The translations under genes and the position numbers were made by a program. From NCBI RefSeq assembly GCF_026012015.1, contig NZ_BRXR01000001.1:1426001-1490000 (forward strand): DNA of 64,000 nt, written 5' to 3'. The notes beneath the pieces were generated by a model. It saw only the letters and a program-made list of their open reading frames with translations, searched no databases and was not told the origin of the DNA. The DNA comes from Clostridium omnivorum (GTDB lineage Bacteria > Bacillota > Clostridia > Clostridiales > Clostridiaceae). This document shows positions 34,085 to 43,764 of the stretch, piece after piece. The first letter of the stretch is position 1. Every line of letters begins with the position of its first letter.

Positions 34085-35311
34085 CTACTTTATCCCAACA
34101 AGAGAAATCAGTCCATTTGCTAAGGTCTCTCCCCAAGATAAATAATCATGACCTCCATTAAACCATTGAAGATCAACATTATAGCCTTTATCCATTAAAA
34201 CATCTCTTAAATTTATATTAGGATCAATAATTTTATACTTAGTTTCTAAAACTCCCATATCTAAATAAAATTTAAGTGACAGCTTATTTGTTTCCTTAAA
34301 CTTTGTACTAATCCAACAATCCCCATTAATGCTGCTATAGCCCTCTGGTTCATAGCAAAAGTAGCCCGATTGAGAAAGCACATTTCCAAAAGTATCAGGA
34401 TATTTCAAACCTAAGTAAGCTGCCGTCAATCCTCCTAAACTAAGCCCACATATTATAGCATCTTCTGGTCTTTCAGTAATATTATAACTTTGTCTAACCC
34501 ATGGAATAATTTCTTTAGCAACAACCCTACAAAAAGAATCATTACACTTAAGCTCTTTTCCTCTATTCTCTGTAGAATCAATAAATATCGCTACTATAGG
34601 TGCTATCTTTTTAAAAGCTATAAGATTATTCAAGGTTTCTATTGCAGAAAGAAGCCTTATATAATCATCACCATCATTTAGTACCATAAATCCATATGGC
34701 TTTTCATACTTATTATATCCATAAGGTGTATATACCCTGATTCTATGCTTGTCCGCTAAATTTTCACTTTTAAACTTATACTCCTCTAGGTTTCCCTTTG
34801 GTACACCTTTTATTTCTTTAGACCAAATATCTTCTTGTGATTTTGGCATTATAACATATGAACCTTTCTCCTCTGGACTTTCCTCACTAAAAATCAATAG
34901 ATTTTTACAATATATATCATACTTAACTCTACTGCAAAATCTATCGTTCCAATTATCATCCAATGGATCATTTGGTGAAAAATAATATACAAATCTCAAG
35001 TTATTTTTCACTTCATAGGTTATATACCAAAGGTCTGTTTCCATTAGTCTCTCCATTTTAAAATCTTTATAATTATCTTTAAATCTATCCAAGCCTATGT
35101 CAGGCACAAACAAAACACTTGCGCATTCTTTATTGCCTTCATATATGAAAGTAACTAAATTATTTTCGCAATCATTTTCTATATCTTCTATTATTGGAGC
35201 ACCACTTTTCTTCAAATTTGATAAAAACTCCTCTATAGCACTATTTCCATACTTTTTGATTTTTTCTTCTAGTTGATAGATACTATTACTTTTTAATTTT
35301 GATTTTTTCAT
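34085..35311 (-). CDS. Enterochelin-esterase-like alpha/beta hydrolase
   Basis: 408 residues. The N-terminal 165 residues form a beta-sandwich like Fes (NLRFVYYFSPNDPLDDNWNDR). The esterase domain has RIRVYTPYGYNKYEKPYG, the nucleophile elbow CGLSLGGLTA (Ser at about 290) and the late GGHDYLSWGETL with the catalytic His. No signal peptide. Fes enzymes open iron-loaded siderophores; there are no siderophore genes nearby, so another ester substrate is possible. GAGGTG before the ATG. Confidence 0.85.
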   Translation of the reverse strand: MKKSKLKSNSIYQLEEKIKKYGNSAIEEFLSNLKKSGAPIIEDIENDCENNLVTFIYEGNKECASVLFVPDIGLDRFKDNYKDFKMERLMETDLWYITYEVKNNLRFVYYFSPNDPLDDNWNDRFCSRVKYDIYCKNLLIFSEESPEEKGSYVIMPKSQEDIWSKEIKGVPKGNLEEYKFKSENLADKHRIRVYTPYGYNKYEKPYGFMVLNDGDDYIRLLSAIETLNNLIAFKKIAPIVAIFIDSTENRGKELKCNDSFCRVVAKEIIPWVRQSYNITERPEDAIICGLSLGGLTAAYLGLKYPDTFGNVLSQSGYFCYEPEGYSSINGDCWISTKFKETNKLSLKFYLDMGVLETKYKIIDPNINLRDVLMDKGYNVDLQWFNGGHDYLSWGETLANGLISLVGIK

Positions 35312-35369
35312 ACTAGTTTTTCACCTCTATTCTTAAAAACTAAATATTGAACTATATTTAACAATTTAA

Positions 35370-35882
35370 TTACATACCTAGCTCCTTTAAGGTTTCACAA
35401 CAAATTCGTTCTGGGACATTTTCTTTCATAAGTTTCAGTAGGCTCCCAAGTCCTTTGTAATGTAAGTGTATTTTTATCTTAGTTTCGCCGTCACTTACTG
35501 TAATTTCCTTTGACGATTTATTGTATTTTACTTTTTTAACGTACTTCCATTTTATTTTTTTAGAACCTCCACTGAAGCCTGTATATGATATTTCCTGAGA
35601 ATCCGCTTCTACTCTTGTATTTCTTGTGTACAAGATTAGAATAGCTCCTAATATAACGAACAATGCTATAAATATCAAAGCATATATCCAATCTTCACTT
35701 GAAAAAGCTCCACTTATAAATGCTATAATAGTTACTACAATTGAAACAATTACTGAAAAAATACCAACAATTCCATAGATAGTATTCATTTTTAAAATAA
35801 TTCTTCCGTTTTCCTGATGCTTAGGTTCTTCATAAATACCATTATCTAAGATTCTCATTAGCATTTTTATAATAAATCTCAT
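35370..35882 (-). CDS. Small membrane protein with PH-like C-terminal domain
   Basis: 170 residues, not recognised as a named family. Two membrane helices at about 35-57 (GIVGIFSVIVSIVVTIIAFI) and 66-86 are followed by a beta-rich segment (ITVSDGETKIKIHLH) and a C-terminal helix, the plan of bacterial PH-like (YcxB/DUF6560-type) proteins. AAGGAGA precedes the ATG. Its neighbours, a DUF2569 protein and an esterase, run in the same direction. Confidence 0.7.
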   Translation of the reverse strand: MRFIIKMLMRILDNGIYEEPKHQENGRIILKMNTIYGIVGIFSVIVSIVVTIIAFISGAFSSEDWIYALIFIALFVILGAILILYTRNTRVEADSQEISYTGFSGGSKKIKWKYVKKVKYNKSSKEITVSDGETKIKIHLHYKGLGSLLKLMKENVPERICCETLKELGM

Positions 35883-35928
35883 AAGTATTCTATCTCCTTA
35901 ATTTCTATATTTATATTTCTAATCTCTG

Positions 35929-36390
35929 TCAATTTTTAAAAGTATTTTTTACTCTAGCTGATTTGGTTAAATATAGTGACCAAATTCCTGATATCAAAAA
36001 CGACATAGCTATATTATTATTATCTTCAATATTAAGTAGTGAAGATAATAATAAAGTTATAATTTGAAAACATAAATTGCTGATAAAATATATAATCATA
36101 TATTTAGGAAATTTATTCTTCTTTTTAAAAAATAAAAATAAGTTGTAACTAGAAAAAGCAAAAAGTATCAAACAACCTATTAGTTCAAAAATAATAGCCA
36201 TCGCTAAAGTATTGTTAGCAGCATAAATTATAGTGAAATTTGTATTAATAAACACCTTTATGAATGTACTTATAAAAGTAAGTAAATACACAATTGGGCT
36301 TCCTACTATTCCGAATGCAAGTAAAATGAGCCATCCCCCTATACCTTCAATTTCTAAATTCTGTACATTATTTCTTTTAAGTTGATTCAT
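35929..36390 (-). CDS. DUF2569 family membrane protein
   Basis: 153 residues with four membrane helices. The opening IEGIGGWLILLAFGI with GWL is the DUF2569 signature. Function unknown. AAAGGGGG precedes the ATG. It lies 46 bp upstream of the PH-like membrane protein and may be cotranscribed. Confidence 0.8.
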   Translation of the reverse strand: MNQLKRNNVQNLEIEGIGGWLILLAFGIVGSPIVYLLTFISTFIKVFINTNFTIIYAANNTLAMAIIFELIGCLILFAFSSYNLFLFFKKKNKFPKYMIIYFISNLCFQIITLLLSSLLNIEDNNNIAMSFLISGIWSLYLTKSARVKNTFKN

Positions 36391-36602
36391 TGTTTTCCCC
36401 CTTTTTCAATTAATACCAAACTCTTTGTGCTAATCTAATAATTATTTTTATTCAGCAGATATATTTCTTTTGAATATGCCCCAAATAATTATTACTAACA
36501 TAAAGTTAAATATATTTTTTACATATTAATACGCAAAGTTTAATATTCTACCAATAAGTTAAAACTCCTCCATTTTATGTAAAGCTATTTTTAAAAATAA
36601 AA

Positions 36603-36638
36603 AAAATAGCACTAAATTGCTAAAATTAGTGCTATTTT
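36603..36638 (-). terminator. Terminator after the 76-aa gene
   Basis: Thirteen-bp perfect stem AAAATAGCACTAA/TTAGTGCTATTTT with T-runs in the minus direction. Confidence 0.85.
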
Positions 36639-36647
36639 AATCTTCTA

Positions 36648-36878
36648 CTATTTGATTAATATTTTATGGACTTCATCCTCTTCTTCATGAGCAAAATCTA
36701 TTCCAAGAGTTATGAGCTCTGTTATAACATCTACTGCTAATTCTTCATTCATGGAAGCAAGTCCATTATTTTGAAGTCCTTCAACTATTGTATTTAAATT
36801 TGTATTATTTTTAGTAGCAAATTTTTCTCTTAGATCCCTTGCCTCTTCCTTAGACAATTTTCTGATATCATAAGACAT
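36648..36878 (-). CDS. Conserved-looking small hypothetical protein, 76 aa
   Basis: Not recognised. Soluble, helical, strongly acidic C-terminus (FAHEEEDEVHKILIK), N-terminal segment IRKLSKEEARDLREKF. AAAGGGGGA lies before the ATG and a clear terminator follows the stop, so it is probably a real single-gene transcript. Confidence 0.7.
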   Translation of the reverse strand: MSYDIRKLSKEEARDLREKFATKNNTNLNTIVEGLQNNGLASMNEELAVDVITELITLGIDFAHEEEDEVHKILIK

Positions 36879-37155
36879 ATAAATTCCCCCTTTATGCTGT
36901 GAATGTAGTATAATGCATTCTTGCTTATTCCATCCTCATAAAAAATAATTATCATTTTATTTTTATTTTATTTGTACATAGTTTATTCAGTTTAGTAAAA
37001 AATAAAAGTAGGAATGTTTTACAAATTATTACCCCCAATTATAGATAAATTAATACATCTATAATTATTCTACTAAATAGTACAAATTCCTTTATATGAA
37101 ATATTATAAAAGTAAAAAATTCCACTGCATCCATTTATTTTTTTATAAAAAATAA
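36879..37155. other. AT-rich gap with an inverted repeat
   Basis: No gene seen. AATTATAGAT (37037-37046) and ATCTATAATT (37057-37066) form a perfect 10-bp dyad with a 10-bp spacer, which could be an operator for the 76-aa gene. Nothing else stands out. Confidence 0.4.
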
Positions 37156-37181
37156 AACTCATGGCTTTTGTGCCATGAGTT
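37156..37181 (-). terminator. Terminator after yjdF
   Basis: AACTCATGGC/GCCATGAGTT stem with a five-base loop, then TTTATTTTTT in the minus direction. Confidence 0.85.
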
Positions 37182-37194
37182 AGTTTAGCAAAAG

Positions 37195-37617
37195 TTAGTG
37201 TCCTCTATGCTTTTCCTTTTTCTTTTGCTGTTTTTGTTCATATTTTTTTCTTTTTTCTTCTTCAGCTATTTCTTTTGAGGCTTTTTTTCTCTCAAGCTTT
37301 TTTGCTTCCATTTCAAGTTTCATAGCTGTTTGAGCTTTTGTACCTATTCCAGCACTTTTTACTTCATTTTTTATTTTTCTTTGAATTCTTTTAGGGTTTT
37401 CTTTTTTATCACTGCCTTCTACCTTTAAACTTGCTCTGCTAAAAGATATACAATAATATTTTGAATTGACAACCTCATATACCTGAAAATCCTTAGGCTC
37501 TTCGCCAAAGGTTATTTTAGCAACTTCAAGCTTATCACCATAGCATCTTTCGAAAACCCCAACCCAAAAAGGTTCCTCAAAGAAAACTGTTAGCTTAATA
37601 CTAGCTATATTATTCAT
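37195..37617 (-). CDS. yjdF: YjdF family protein (DUF2992)
   Basis: 140 residues. The N-terminal domain (IKLTVFFEEPFWVGVFERCY; KITFGEEPKDFQVYEVV) is the YjdF/DUF2992 core; the C-terminal half is a very basic, Lys/Glu-rich coiled segment (KRIQRKIKNEVK; KKASKEIAEEEKRKK). Its biochemical role is unknown; it is commonly controlled by the yjdF riboswitch, whose ligands include azaaromatic compounds, suggesting a role in handling toxic aromatics. AGGAGGAG precedes the ATG. Confidence 0.92.
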   Translation of the reverse strand: MNNIASIKLTVFFEEPFWVGVFERCYGDKLEVAKITFGEEPKDFQVYEVVNSKYYCISFSRASLKVEGSDKKENPKRIQRKIKNEVKSAGIGTKAQTAMKLEMEAKKLERKKASKEIAEEEKRKKYEQKQQKKKEKHRGH

Positions 37618-37629
37618 TTTTGCTCCTCC

Positions 37630-37755
37630 TGTTATACAAATTACAACAGAGAACGGACGACCCAGGAGGGAAGGCTACTGCTGCAAGAATAAACACAAAA
37701 ACCTCAAAGTATCTATCCTTACAGGTTCGGACTACCAACCGAACTGTGTTTTTAT
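37630..37755 (-). ncRNA. yjdF-type riboswitch in the yjdF leader
   Basis: The 140-nt leader between a TATAAT-like box (37772-37767) and yjdF is rich in structure. On the minus strand an outer pairing AAACACA/TGTGTTT encloses the hairpin GTTCGG/CCGAAC (37744-37725) with conserved-looking single-stranded GTAAGGATAG. A second half has GCAGTAGCCTTCCCTCC near the ribosome site. Assignment rests on position before yjdF and overall arrangement; the exact consensus was not checked. Confidence 0.75.
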
Positions 37756-37807
37756 CTCCATATTGTATTATACTAGAGACTTATTTAAAAATCACTAGAA
37801 TTAATAA

Positions 37808-38011
37808 TTAATCAAATCTCACTCTAGAACCAGTGTAGAAAAATTCAGTATGTCTGCAATTCGGACAAACATATATCTCAAAGCTAAGGTGCTCTTCTAC
37901 ATCAAATATAGCTCCTAATATTCCTCTATTATTATCCTGTGAATCAAATCTGTATTCCTTTAAATAATTCATTTGACTTTTACATCTCAAACATTCAATT
38001 TGTCTTTCCAT
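37808..38011 (-). CDS. Small zinc-ribbon protein
   Basis: 67 residues with two Cys pairs (CLRC near the start; CPNC near residue 49) and a beta strand between, the plan of a zinc ribbon. Family resemblance is to nucleic-acid-binding or DUF-type ribbons; function unknown. AAGGAG precedes the ATG, 16 bp after the serpin-like gene. Confidence 0.75.
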   Translation of the reverse strand: MERQIECLRCKSQMNYLKEYRFDSQDNNRGILGAIFDVEEHLSFEIYVCPNCRHTEFFYTGSRVRFD

Positions 38012-38027
38012 GACTAATCTCCTTTAT

Positions 38028-39104
38028 TTAATTATTTACTAAAAGCTCAGCATTTTGTACCCAAATAGCAAAGTAAGGGTATGCTGCATCCTTTTCCTTT
38101 AACATTAATAAAAAGGGTTTATCAAAAACAAGCCTATGCGTAACCATTGGTGCACTTTTTGTCATTGTTATTTTTACCTCAGATTTTAAAGTTGCTCCTG
38201 TTTCATTTAGCTTAAACAGTACATTTTGTTTAGCCTTAACTATTTCATAGTCCTCAAAACCGCTGTTCATTAATGGCTTATCCAAAAGCTCAGTATAATT
38301 ATGGTCGATATTAAAATCAAAGCAGGGTATTTGAAGAGTATCATTTTCTGCTATATTACTTTGACTAGAGGTTTTTGATCTTTCTTCTACAGCTTTTATA
38401 GTTTCAAGTAAGGTTTGTTCTGGCTTTAATTTAGCTAGAATAATCTCATCCTTAGGAGAATTTGATTTTAACTTTATTATAAAATCATTATCATTTTTGT
38501 AATCCAATATAGTTACCTGCTCTGCAACCTTTCTAGCACTAGTACTATCTTTGTACTTTATGATTCCAAAGCCCTTTACTCCTTTTACTCCAGTTGAACC
38601 GCTAAAACTTATTGTCTGCTTTAATTTTTCAAACTTATTTTGAAATTTTAAATTTTTATAGAGAAATGCATAGGCGAATATATCATCCTGCTTAAGTTGT
38701 TCTGCTACTGTTGGCGCCTGATCTTTAAACTTGCTTTTTAACTCATCATTAATCTTTTTAACTATCTCGTCTTTGCCAAAGCCAGCCATAGCAACATAAT
38801 CCTTATCTGATAGGTCCTTCTTAGTAGATAGTTCTTTATTCAGATATTTAACCATACCAGGTTCACTTCCACTAAGCCTTATATCACCTTTTATTATGTT
38901 ATCTTTTAGTTCATTCCAAGCAAGCTGAAAGGTAGAGCAGTACAATATGTTTTTATCGCCTTTAATTTGTTCCTCCATATGAGGAGTAATGGTTAGGTTC
39001 TCAAAGCTTGAAGAATCTGTCTGTTTAGTTTTATGTCCCAAAGAACAACCAGAAAAAGTAATTGTCACAGCAAAAAGTATTGCTGTTAATTTAATACCTT
39101 TCAT
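38028..39104 (-). CDS. Lipoprotein with serpin-like domain
   Basis: 358 residues. A lipoprotein signal peptide ends at the lipobox TFSGC (Cys20). The mature part recalls serpins: NILYCSTFQLAWNELKD resembles the first conserved serpin helix, VLFKLNETGATLKSEVKI the breach-hinge before a reactive loop, and VFDKPFLLMLKEKD then PYFAIWV the C-terminal strand. The expected reactive-loop stretch is short (MTKSAPMVTHR), so inhibitory function is doubtful. It ends a large membrane-associated VWA/MoxR operon. The serpin call is an inference from motif spacing. Confidence 0.6.
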   Translation of the reverse strand: MKGIKLTAILFAVTITFSGCSLGHKTKQTDSSSFENLTITPHMEEQIKGDKNILYCSTFQLAWNELKDNIIKGDIRLSGSEPGMVKYLNKELSTKKDLSDKDYVAMAGFGKDEIVKKINDELKSKFKDQAPTVAEQLKQDDIFAYAFLYKNLKFQNKFEKLKQTISFSGSTGVKGVKGFGIIKYKDSTSARKVAEQVTILDYKNDNDFIIKLKSNSPKDEIILAKLKPEQTLLETIKAVEERSKTSSQSNIAENDTLQIPCFDFNIDHNYTELLDKPLMNSGFEDYEIVKAKQNVLFKLNETGATLKSEVKITMTKSAPMVTHRLVFDKPFLLMLKEKDAAYPYFAIWVQNAELLVNN

Positions 39105-39156
39105 AAGGTTCCCCCTTTGACCAATATATTTTTGGCTTTACATACACATAAGAGTT

Positions 39157-41967
39157 TCACTTATTTCTATTTTGCTTTTTCTTAAGTAATGCTGAGGTAT
39201 CTAAAACACTTTCTTCCTTTTCCTCATCAGGCTTCTCTTCACTGCTCTTTACTTTAGGTTTAAGCTCTTTCTTTTTTTCCACCTTTTCTGAATTAATTTC
39301 TATATTCTCTTGTACCTCGCTCCTTAATTGCTTCTTATCTATTTTTATTTTGGATTTTTTCCTTTTATATCTTCTTAAGCTGGTTAATTTGTCACTTATT
39401 CCTTCCATAAAGCGCTGAAGCTTATGAAGTGGTATGTTCAGCCGTCTTAAGGCAATATCCAAAACAAACAAAATTAATGCTAGTGCTAAGAGATAAGGTG
39501 TTAAATCAATTTTACCTGGTATGTGTTTAGGACTTCCCTTAAAGGCCTCTGATGCACTAGATATATAGCTGCCTCCTGCTTCCTTTACTAAGTTATCTAA
39601 AGAAGACTTTTCTGAGGCTATTCTATATTCAGGTGAATATTGAAGAGCAAGTCCTGTAGTGACAGCGTTTAGGGTTTCCTCACCTTTAAGCTGTCTTCCT
39701 TTCACCATATATATACCAGGCTCCTTTATATCAAAGCTTCCACTATACTTGCCTGGCGCTGTTGGATACAGCTTTATCTCCATATTTTGAAGAGAAGGAG
39801 TAACTACTACTGCTCTTGTATCTACTTCTTCCTTTGAATTCTTGTCAGTAAAGTTTATAACACCCTTGCTTCCTTCTGTATTTACTTCAATAGCAGCATT
39901 TTCGCTTTCATAATTTTCTACAGTGTAATTGATCATGTTCTGCCATAGCTTCATATTCTTATCCCAGCCTACATAATTAGCACTCCACTTCCCATTAATA
40001 TCGGAGTTCCACGCAGCCGTTTTACCTAAACCATACTGCCACACTGTAAGTATTGGGTCATCCTCGTCACTCTTTAGTATTACCTTTGCAGAATCTTTAG
40101 GGGAAGCTCCTATATATCCAAGCAGTGGTGGCAATCCCCCTTCTGCTACTCCGGATATAATTGAGTGATTTCCTGCTATTACAGGAGTAAATTCTCTATT
40201 ATTTAAATATGCCTTAGCTGCCATAAAGGTCTCTTTTGCAAATATCTTAGGAATACTTGATATATCACTGGTACTATAAAATCTTCCGCTAGCATTCTTT
40301 GCAAGGTTCTCAAGCAGCACTTTATCTGCATCACCGCCAACAGCTACTGTAGATACAGTAATATTATCCTTCTTAATTTTATCTATCAAATCATTATAGC
40401 CATCTCTTTCAGCCTGGCCATCAGTAAGAAGAATTATATGTTTTATTTTAGCAGAACTCTTTTTTAATGCTTCATAGCCCTCATCTAAAGCTGGAAGTAT
40501 ACTTGTACCTCCCCCTGGCCTTATAGTTCCAATATCATCTTTTATCTTGTCTCTATCCTCTGCTTTTTTCATTTTAACTACCCAATACAGGGTATCGTCA
40601 AAGGTGAGCACTCCAATTTGATCCTTAGGTCTAAGAGATTCCAATGTCCTAACCGCAGCCTCCTTGGCTATATCTAGCTTTGTAATACCTCCGCTGCCAT
40701 CCATCATACTTCCTGACTTATCAATAATAAGCAGCATAGCCATTTCTGGAATTTCCTTCTTACCCTTCATATCCATGTTTACAGGCAAGACTTTTTCAAG
40801 CGTAGTTTTAAAGTATCCACCTAAGGCAAAGGAGTTTTCCCCCCCAGTAGCTATAAAGCCACCTCCAAAGTCTTTTACATAGGAATCCAAAGCGTTTAGA
40901 AAGCCTTCGTTTAGATTTTCTGCAGAAACATTACAAGTTATAATTGATTTGTAAGCTGTGAGCTCCTCTAGATTTCTTGGCGCTGCTGCAGCCTCAATTT
41001 TATTGTAATCCATACCTGAGGCCTTAAGCATTTTTATAAGCTCCTCAGCCTCTCCTTTAGCATCCTCAATTACTAAAATTCTTGGTTTGTCCTTTATATT
41101 AGTAAAAGCTGAAGCCTCGTTGTTTTTAAGCTCTGTATCAGCATCAGGTTCAATAACTACCTTGTAGCTTTTAAATCCACCTTCCTTTGCAGTATCCTTA
41201 AATACAAATCTGTTGCTTCCTTTATTTATCTGAACCCTTTCCTCTGCTGTCTTTTCCTTACCACTTAAAAGAGATATCTTTGCTGAAGTACTTACTGTAC
41301 TTGTTATATTGATTACCACTCCAAATTCTTCACCCACATTAAGTTTTTGCGGTACAGAAACACTGTCAATAGCTACCTCATTTCCAACTACCTTATCTAT
41401 TTTATAAACCTTTAAATCTACACCCTGCTCCAAAAGTGAAGGCACAAGCTTTGATGCTTTTCCCTCATTTTCTTCACCATCAGTTATAAGCACTATTCTT
41501 TTTTTACTGCTATCTGGCATTAAAGCAAGCGCTGCTGTAATTGAATTTTCTATATTGGTATAGGTACCATTTGGTTTTGTTTCAATCTTACTAAAAGCAC
41601 TATTCTTTGCTATAAAATTTTCAATTAAGGCATTATCTCCAAAGGCTACTACCCCCACCTTGTCTTTTGCTGGTTTATACTGCATTGAGTTTCTTATAAA
41701 CTCTTCAATTTTTGTTCTTGAAGCTAGCGTACTGTCTGAAGCATCTACTAAAAATACAGTTGAGGTGGTATTTGCAGTCCAAAGAATATTAGGTGCTGAA
41801 AGTGCTAGAACAAGAAATATTACAATAATATTTCTAAGAACTACTATTAGCCTTCTTCTAGCTCTTTGCATTTTGGATAATTTCTTTGCGCCAAATAAAA
41901 TAACTCCTATAGCAAAGGGCAGAAGTAATAAGAAATAGGGTCTCAAAAAGCTAATAGCCATAAGCAT
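39157..41967 (-). CDS. Large VWA-domain membrane protein (BatA/BatB-like)
   Basis: 936 residues; start may be two codons later. Two N-terminal membrane helices (about 10-25, 42-62) precede a degenerate VWA-like domain (VFLVDASDSTLASR) and a class-I-amidotransferase-like region (about 280-390). A second VWA domain with full MIDAS (IIDKSGSM, about 410) spans to about 590. A final helix near 825-845 and a very basic Lys/Glu tail follow. It overlaps the preceding BatA-like gene by 17 bp. MoxR-DUF58-VWA sets work together in maturation or envelope stress, with details unknown here. Confidence 0.85.
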   Translation of the reverse strand: MLMAISFLRPYFLLLLPFAIGVILFGAKKLSKMQRARRRLIVVLRNIIVIFLVLALSAPNILWTANTTSTVFLVDASDSTLASRTKIEEFIRNSMQYKPAKDKVGVVAFGDNALIENFIAKNSAFSKIETKPNGTYTNIENSITAALALMPDSSKKRIVLITDGEENEGKASKLVPSLLEQGVDLKVYKIDKVVGNEVAIDSVSVPQKLNVGEEFGVVINITSTVSTSAKISLLSGKEKTAEERVQINKGSNRFVFKDTAKEGGFKSYKVVIEPDADTELKNNEASAFTNIKDKPRILVIEDAKGEAEELIKMLKASGMDYNKIEAAAAPRNLEELTAYKSIITCNVSAENLNEGFLNALDSYVKDFGGGFIATGGENSFALGGYFKTTLEKVLPVNMDMKGKKEIPEMAMLLIIDKSGSMMDGSGGITKLDIAKEAAVRTLESLRPKDQIGVLTFDDTLYWVVKMKKAEDRDKIKDDIGTIRPGGGTSILPALDEGYEALKKSSAKIKHIILLTDGQAERDGYNDLIDKIKKDNITVSTVAVGGDADKVLLENLAKNASGRFYSTSDISSIPKIFAKETFMAAKAYLNNREFTPVIAGNHSIISGVAEGGLPPLLGYIGASPKDSAKVILKSDEDDPILTVWQYGLGKTAAWNSDINGKWSANYVGWDKNMKLWQNMINYTVENYESENAAIEVNTEGSKGVINFTDKNSKEEVDTRAVVVTPSLQNMEIKLYPTAPGKYSGSFDIKEPGIYMVKGRQLKGEETLNAVTTGLALQYSPEYRIASEKSSLDNLVKEAGGSYISSASEAFKGSPKHIPGKIDLTPYLLALALILFVLDIALRRLNIPLHKLQRFMEGISDKLTSLRRYKRKKSKIKIDKKQLRSEVQENIEINSEKVEKKKELKPKVKSSEEKPDEEKEESVLDTSALLKKKQNRNK

Positions 41968-43750
41968 ACACCATCCATTCTACTAATAGCAGCATAAATA
42001 CTCCTATAATTAAATAAGGCTGTAGATTTAATCCTCCAATTTTACTAATATTGCTTACTTCTATATTCTGAGAAGCCTTACCCTGAAGACTTATATCAGA
42101 TTCCTTATCCGTGGGAAAATTAACCGCAAATAGACCTATCTGGTCCTTATCTCCTACTTTTTCAGTTACTTTATATACTCCTGTTTGCATTGTGTTTTCA
42201 AAAGGCTTTAGCGGATATTTTATTTCCACTTTATCGTTACTTCCATTTGGCAACTGTACTTTTAGATCTGTAGTTTCCGCTCTTGGATTTAAGTCAACGC
42301 TATCACCACAATAATAAGCGGTTTTTCTTTCAAAATCACCATTTACCATGTATGAAATAAGGTTATGCATAAAAATAGGGAACTCATTATTTAAGGGAAA
42401 ATCACTCTTATGCAGATCAAAACCTATAACTGCTATATTCCTGCCTTTATCTTCACCTACAAAAGCAGCAGTCTTCCCATTTACCTTTAATAGTTCACTT
42501 CCCCAATAAGGAAGTTCCATGCTTTTCATTTCAGCTACAGTAAAGCTGCCCTTATCTAAAAGCTTTGTTACTGAATGCTTTGCAAATTCTCCTTGAGCTC
42601 CTTCAATATCCCCATTTATCTTTACCATAGTATTATTGCCTTGTGGATTAATAAATAGAAGGGCACCTTCCTTTGGAAGTTGCTTTGGAGTTATTCCATC
42701 ATATATGTACAAGTCATATTTTTCAGTAAGCTTATTATCTGTATTGGTTTTATATAGTTCAATACCATTAATTGCACTAAGAATTTTTTCTATAAATATG
42801 TTTTTTTCTGAAACAAGCAAAACTCTTTGATTTTTAGACTGTTTTACTATGTCATAAACCACATTATCCTCTGCAAGCGCATCCTTTTCATTAATCTCAG
42901 CCCAAAGATAAGCCGAATTTTCAGGTATTTTTTCAAAATACACCGTCTTTACCTCCATAGGTTTAAGCTCAACAGTCTTTATGTTTAGGAGCTTATCTCC
43001 TCCATATAGAGATATATCTCTTGTTTGAGAATTATTGCTTCTGTTATTTATCCTTACTATAGCCTTAATACCATCATTATCTTTGCTGTGAGACATATAA
43101 TCTAGACTCACATTTATTCCATAGGAGGATACATTATCAACCTGTCCATTAATACCCTTTATGTCTAATGGGCTGTCCGTATAAAATACTGCTCTATAAT
43201 TTTCATACTGCTTTGCCATAGATTTTACAAAGGATAGGCTGTCTTCCATACTTCCAGAGGTATTAGAGGACTTTATACTTTTTATTTTACTTATAACCGC
43301 ACTTTTATCTGAAGAAGCACTTATTTCAACCTTTTGCTCCTTAGCAGAAGTTATTATACTTACCTTACTCCCCTGACTTAAAGAACGCACCAGCTTTTCA
43401 GCCCTTTTTTTAGCCTCTTCAAGTCTAGAATTATTATCATATACAGCATTCATACTTCCCGTATTATCAAGTACAAGGATCACACTCTCGAAGCTCTTCC
43501 CTTTAAGCATTACAAAGGGGTCTGTAAGTGCAAATACTATAAGAAAAGCCGCTGCTAACTGCATAAATAATAATAGATTTTTCTTAAGTTTCTGCCAGGG
43601 TGTGTTTACTTCAATATCTTTTAAAACCTGTTCCCACAAAAAAATGCTGGATACTTCTCTTTCCTGAAACTTTTGTTTTAATATGTACATTAAAATTATT
43701 AGGGGTATAGCAATTAAAAATCCAAAAGCCCATGGATTTGTAAACTTCAT
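41951..43750 (-). CDS. BatA-like VWA protein
   Basis: 599 residues. The start FTNPWAFGFLIAIPLIILMYI is the BatA (aerotolerance regulator) N-terminal helix; a second helix lies at about 61-82. The VWA domain has VILVLDNTGSM (MIDAS DxTxS) near 93. A beta-rich region follows and a C-terminal helix (YLIIGVFMLLLVEWMV) ends the protein. GGTGGTG precedes the ATG, 14 bp after DUF58. Confidence 0.85.
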   Translation of the reverse strand: MKFTNPWAFGFLIAIPLIILMYILKQKFQEREVSSIFLWEQVLKDIEVNTPWQKLKKNLLLFMQLAAAFLIVFALTDPFVMLKGKSFESVILVLDNTGSMNAVYDNNSRLEEAKKRAEKLVRSLSQGSKVSIITSAKEQKVEISASSDKSAVISKIKSIKSSNTSGSMEDSLSFVKSMAKQYENYRAVFYTDSPLDIKGINGQVDNVSSYGINVSLDYMSHSKDNDGIKAIVRINNRSNNSQTRDISLYGGDKLLNIKTVELKPMEVKTVYFEKIPENSAYLWAEINEKDALAEDNVVYDIVKQSKNQRVLLVSEKNIFIEKILSAINGIELYKTNTDNKLTEKYDLYIYDGITPKQLPKEGALLFINPQGNNTMVKINGDIEGAQGEFAKHSVTKLLDKGSFTVAEMKSMELPYWGSELLKVNGKTAAFVGEDKGRNIAVIGFDLHKSDFPLNNEFPIFMHNLISYMVNGDFERKTAYYCGDSVDLNPRAETTDLKVQLPNGSNDKVEIKYPLKPFENTMQTGVYKVTEKVGDKDQIGLFAVNFPTDKESDISLQGKASQNIEVSNISKIGGLNLQPYLIIGVFMLLLVEWMVYAYGY

Positions 43751-43764
43751 TAAATCACCACCTG

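Noticed and set aside
34085..35311. Siderophore utilisation locus
   Set aside because: Only an esterase-like gene is present; no synthesis, uptake or Fur-box-like site was seen around it.
37620..37811. 63-codon plus-strand frame
   Set aside because: It is the complement of the yjdF leader RNA and promoter, without a ribosome site.
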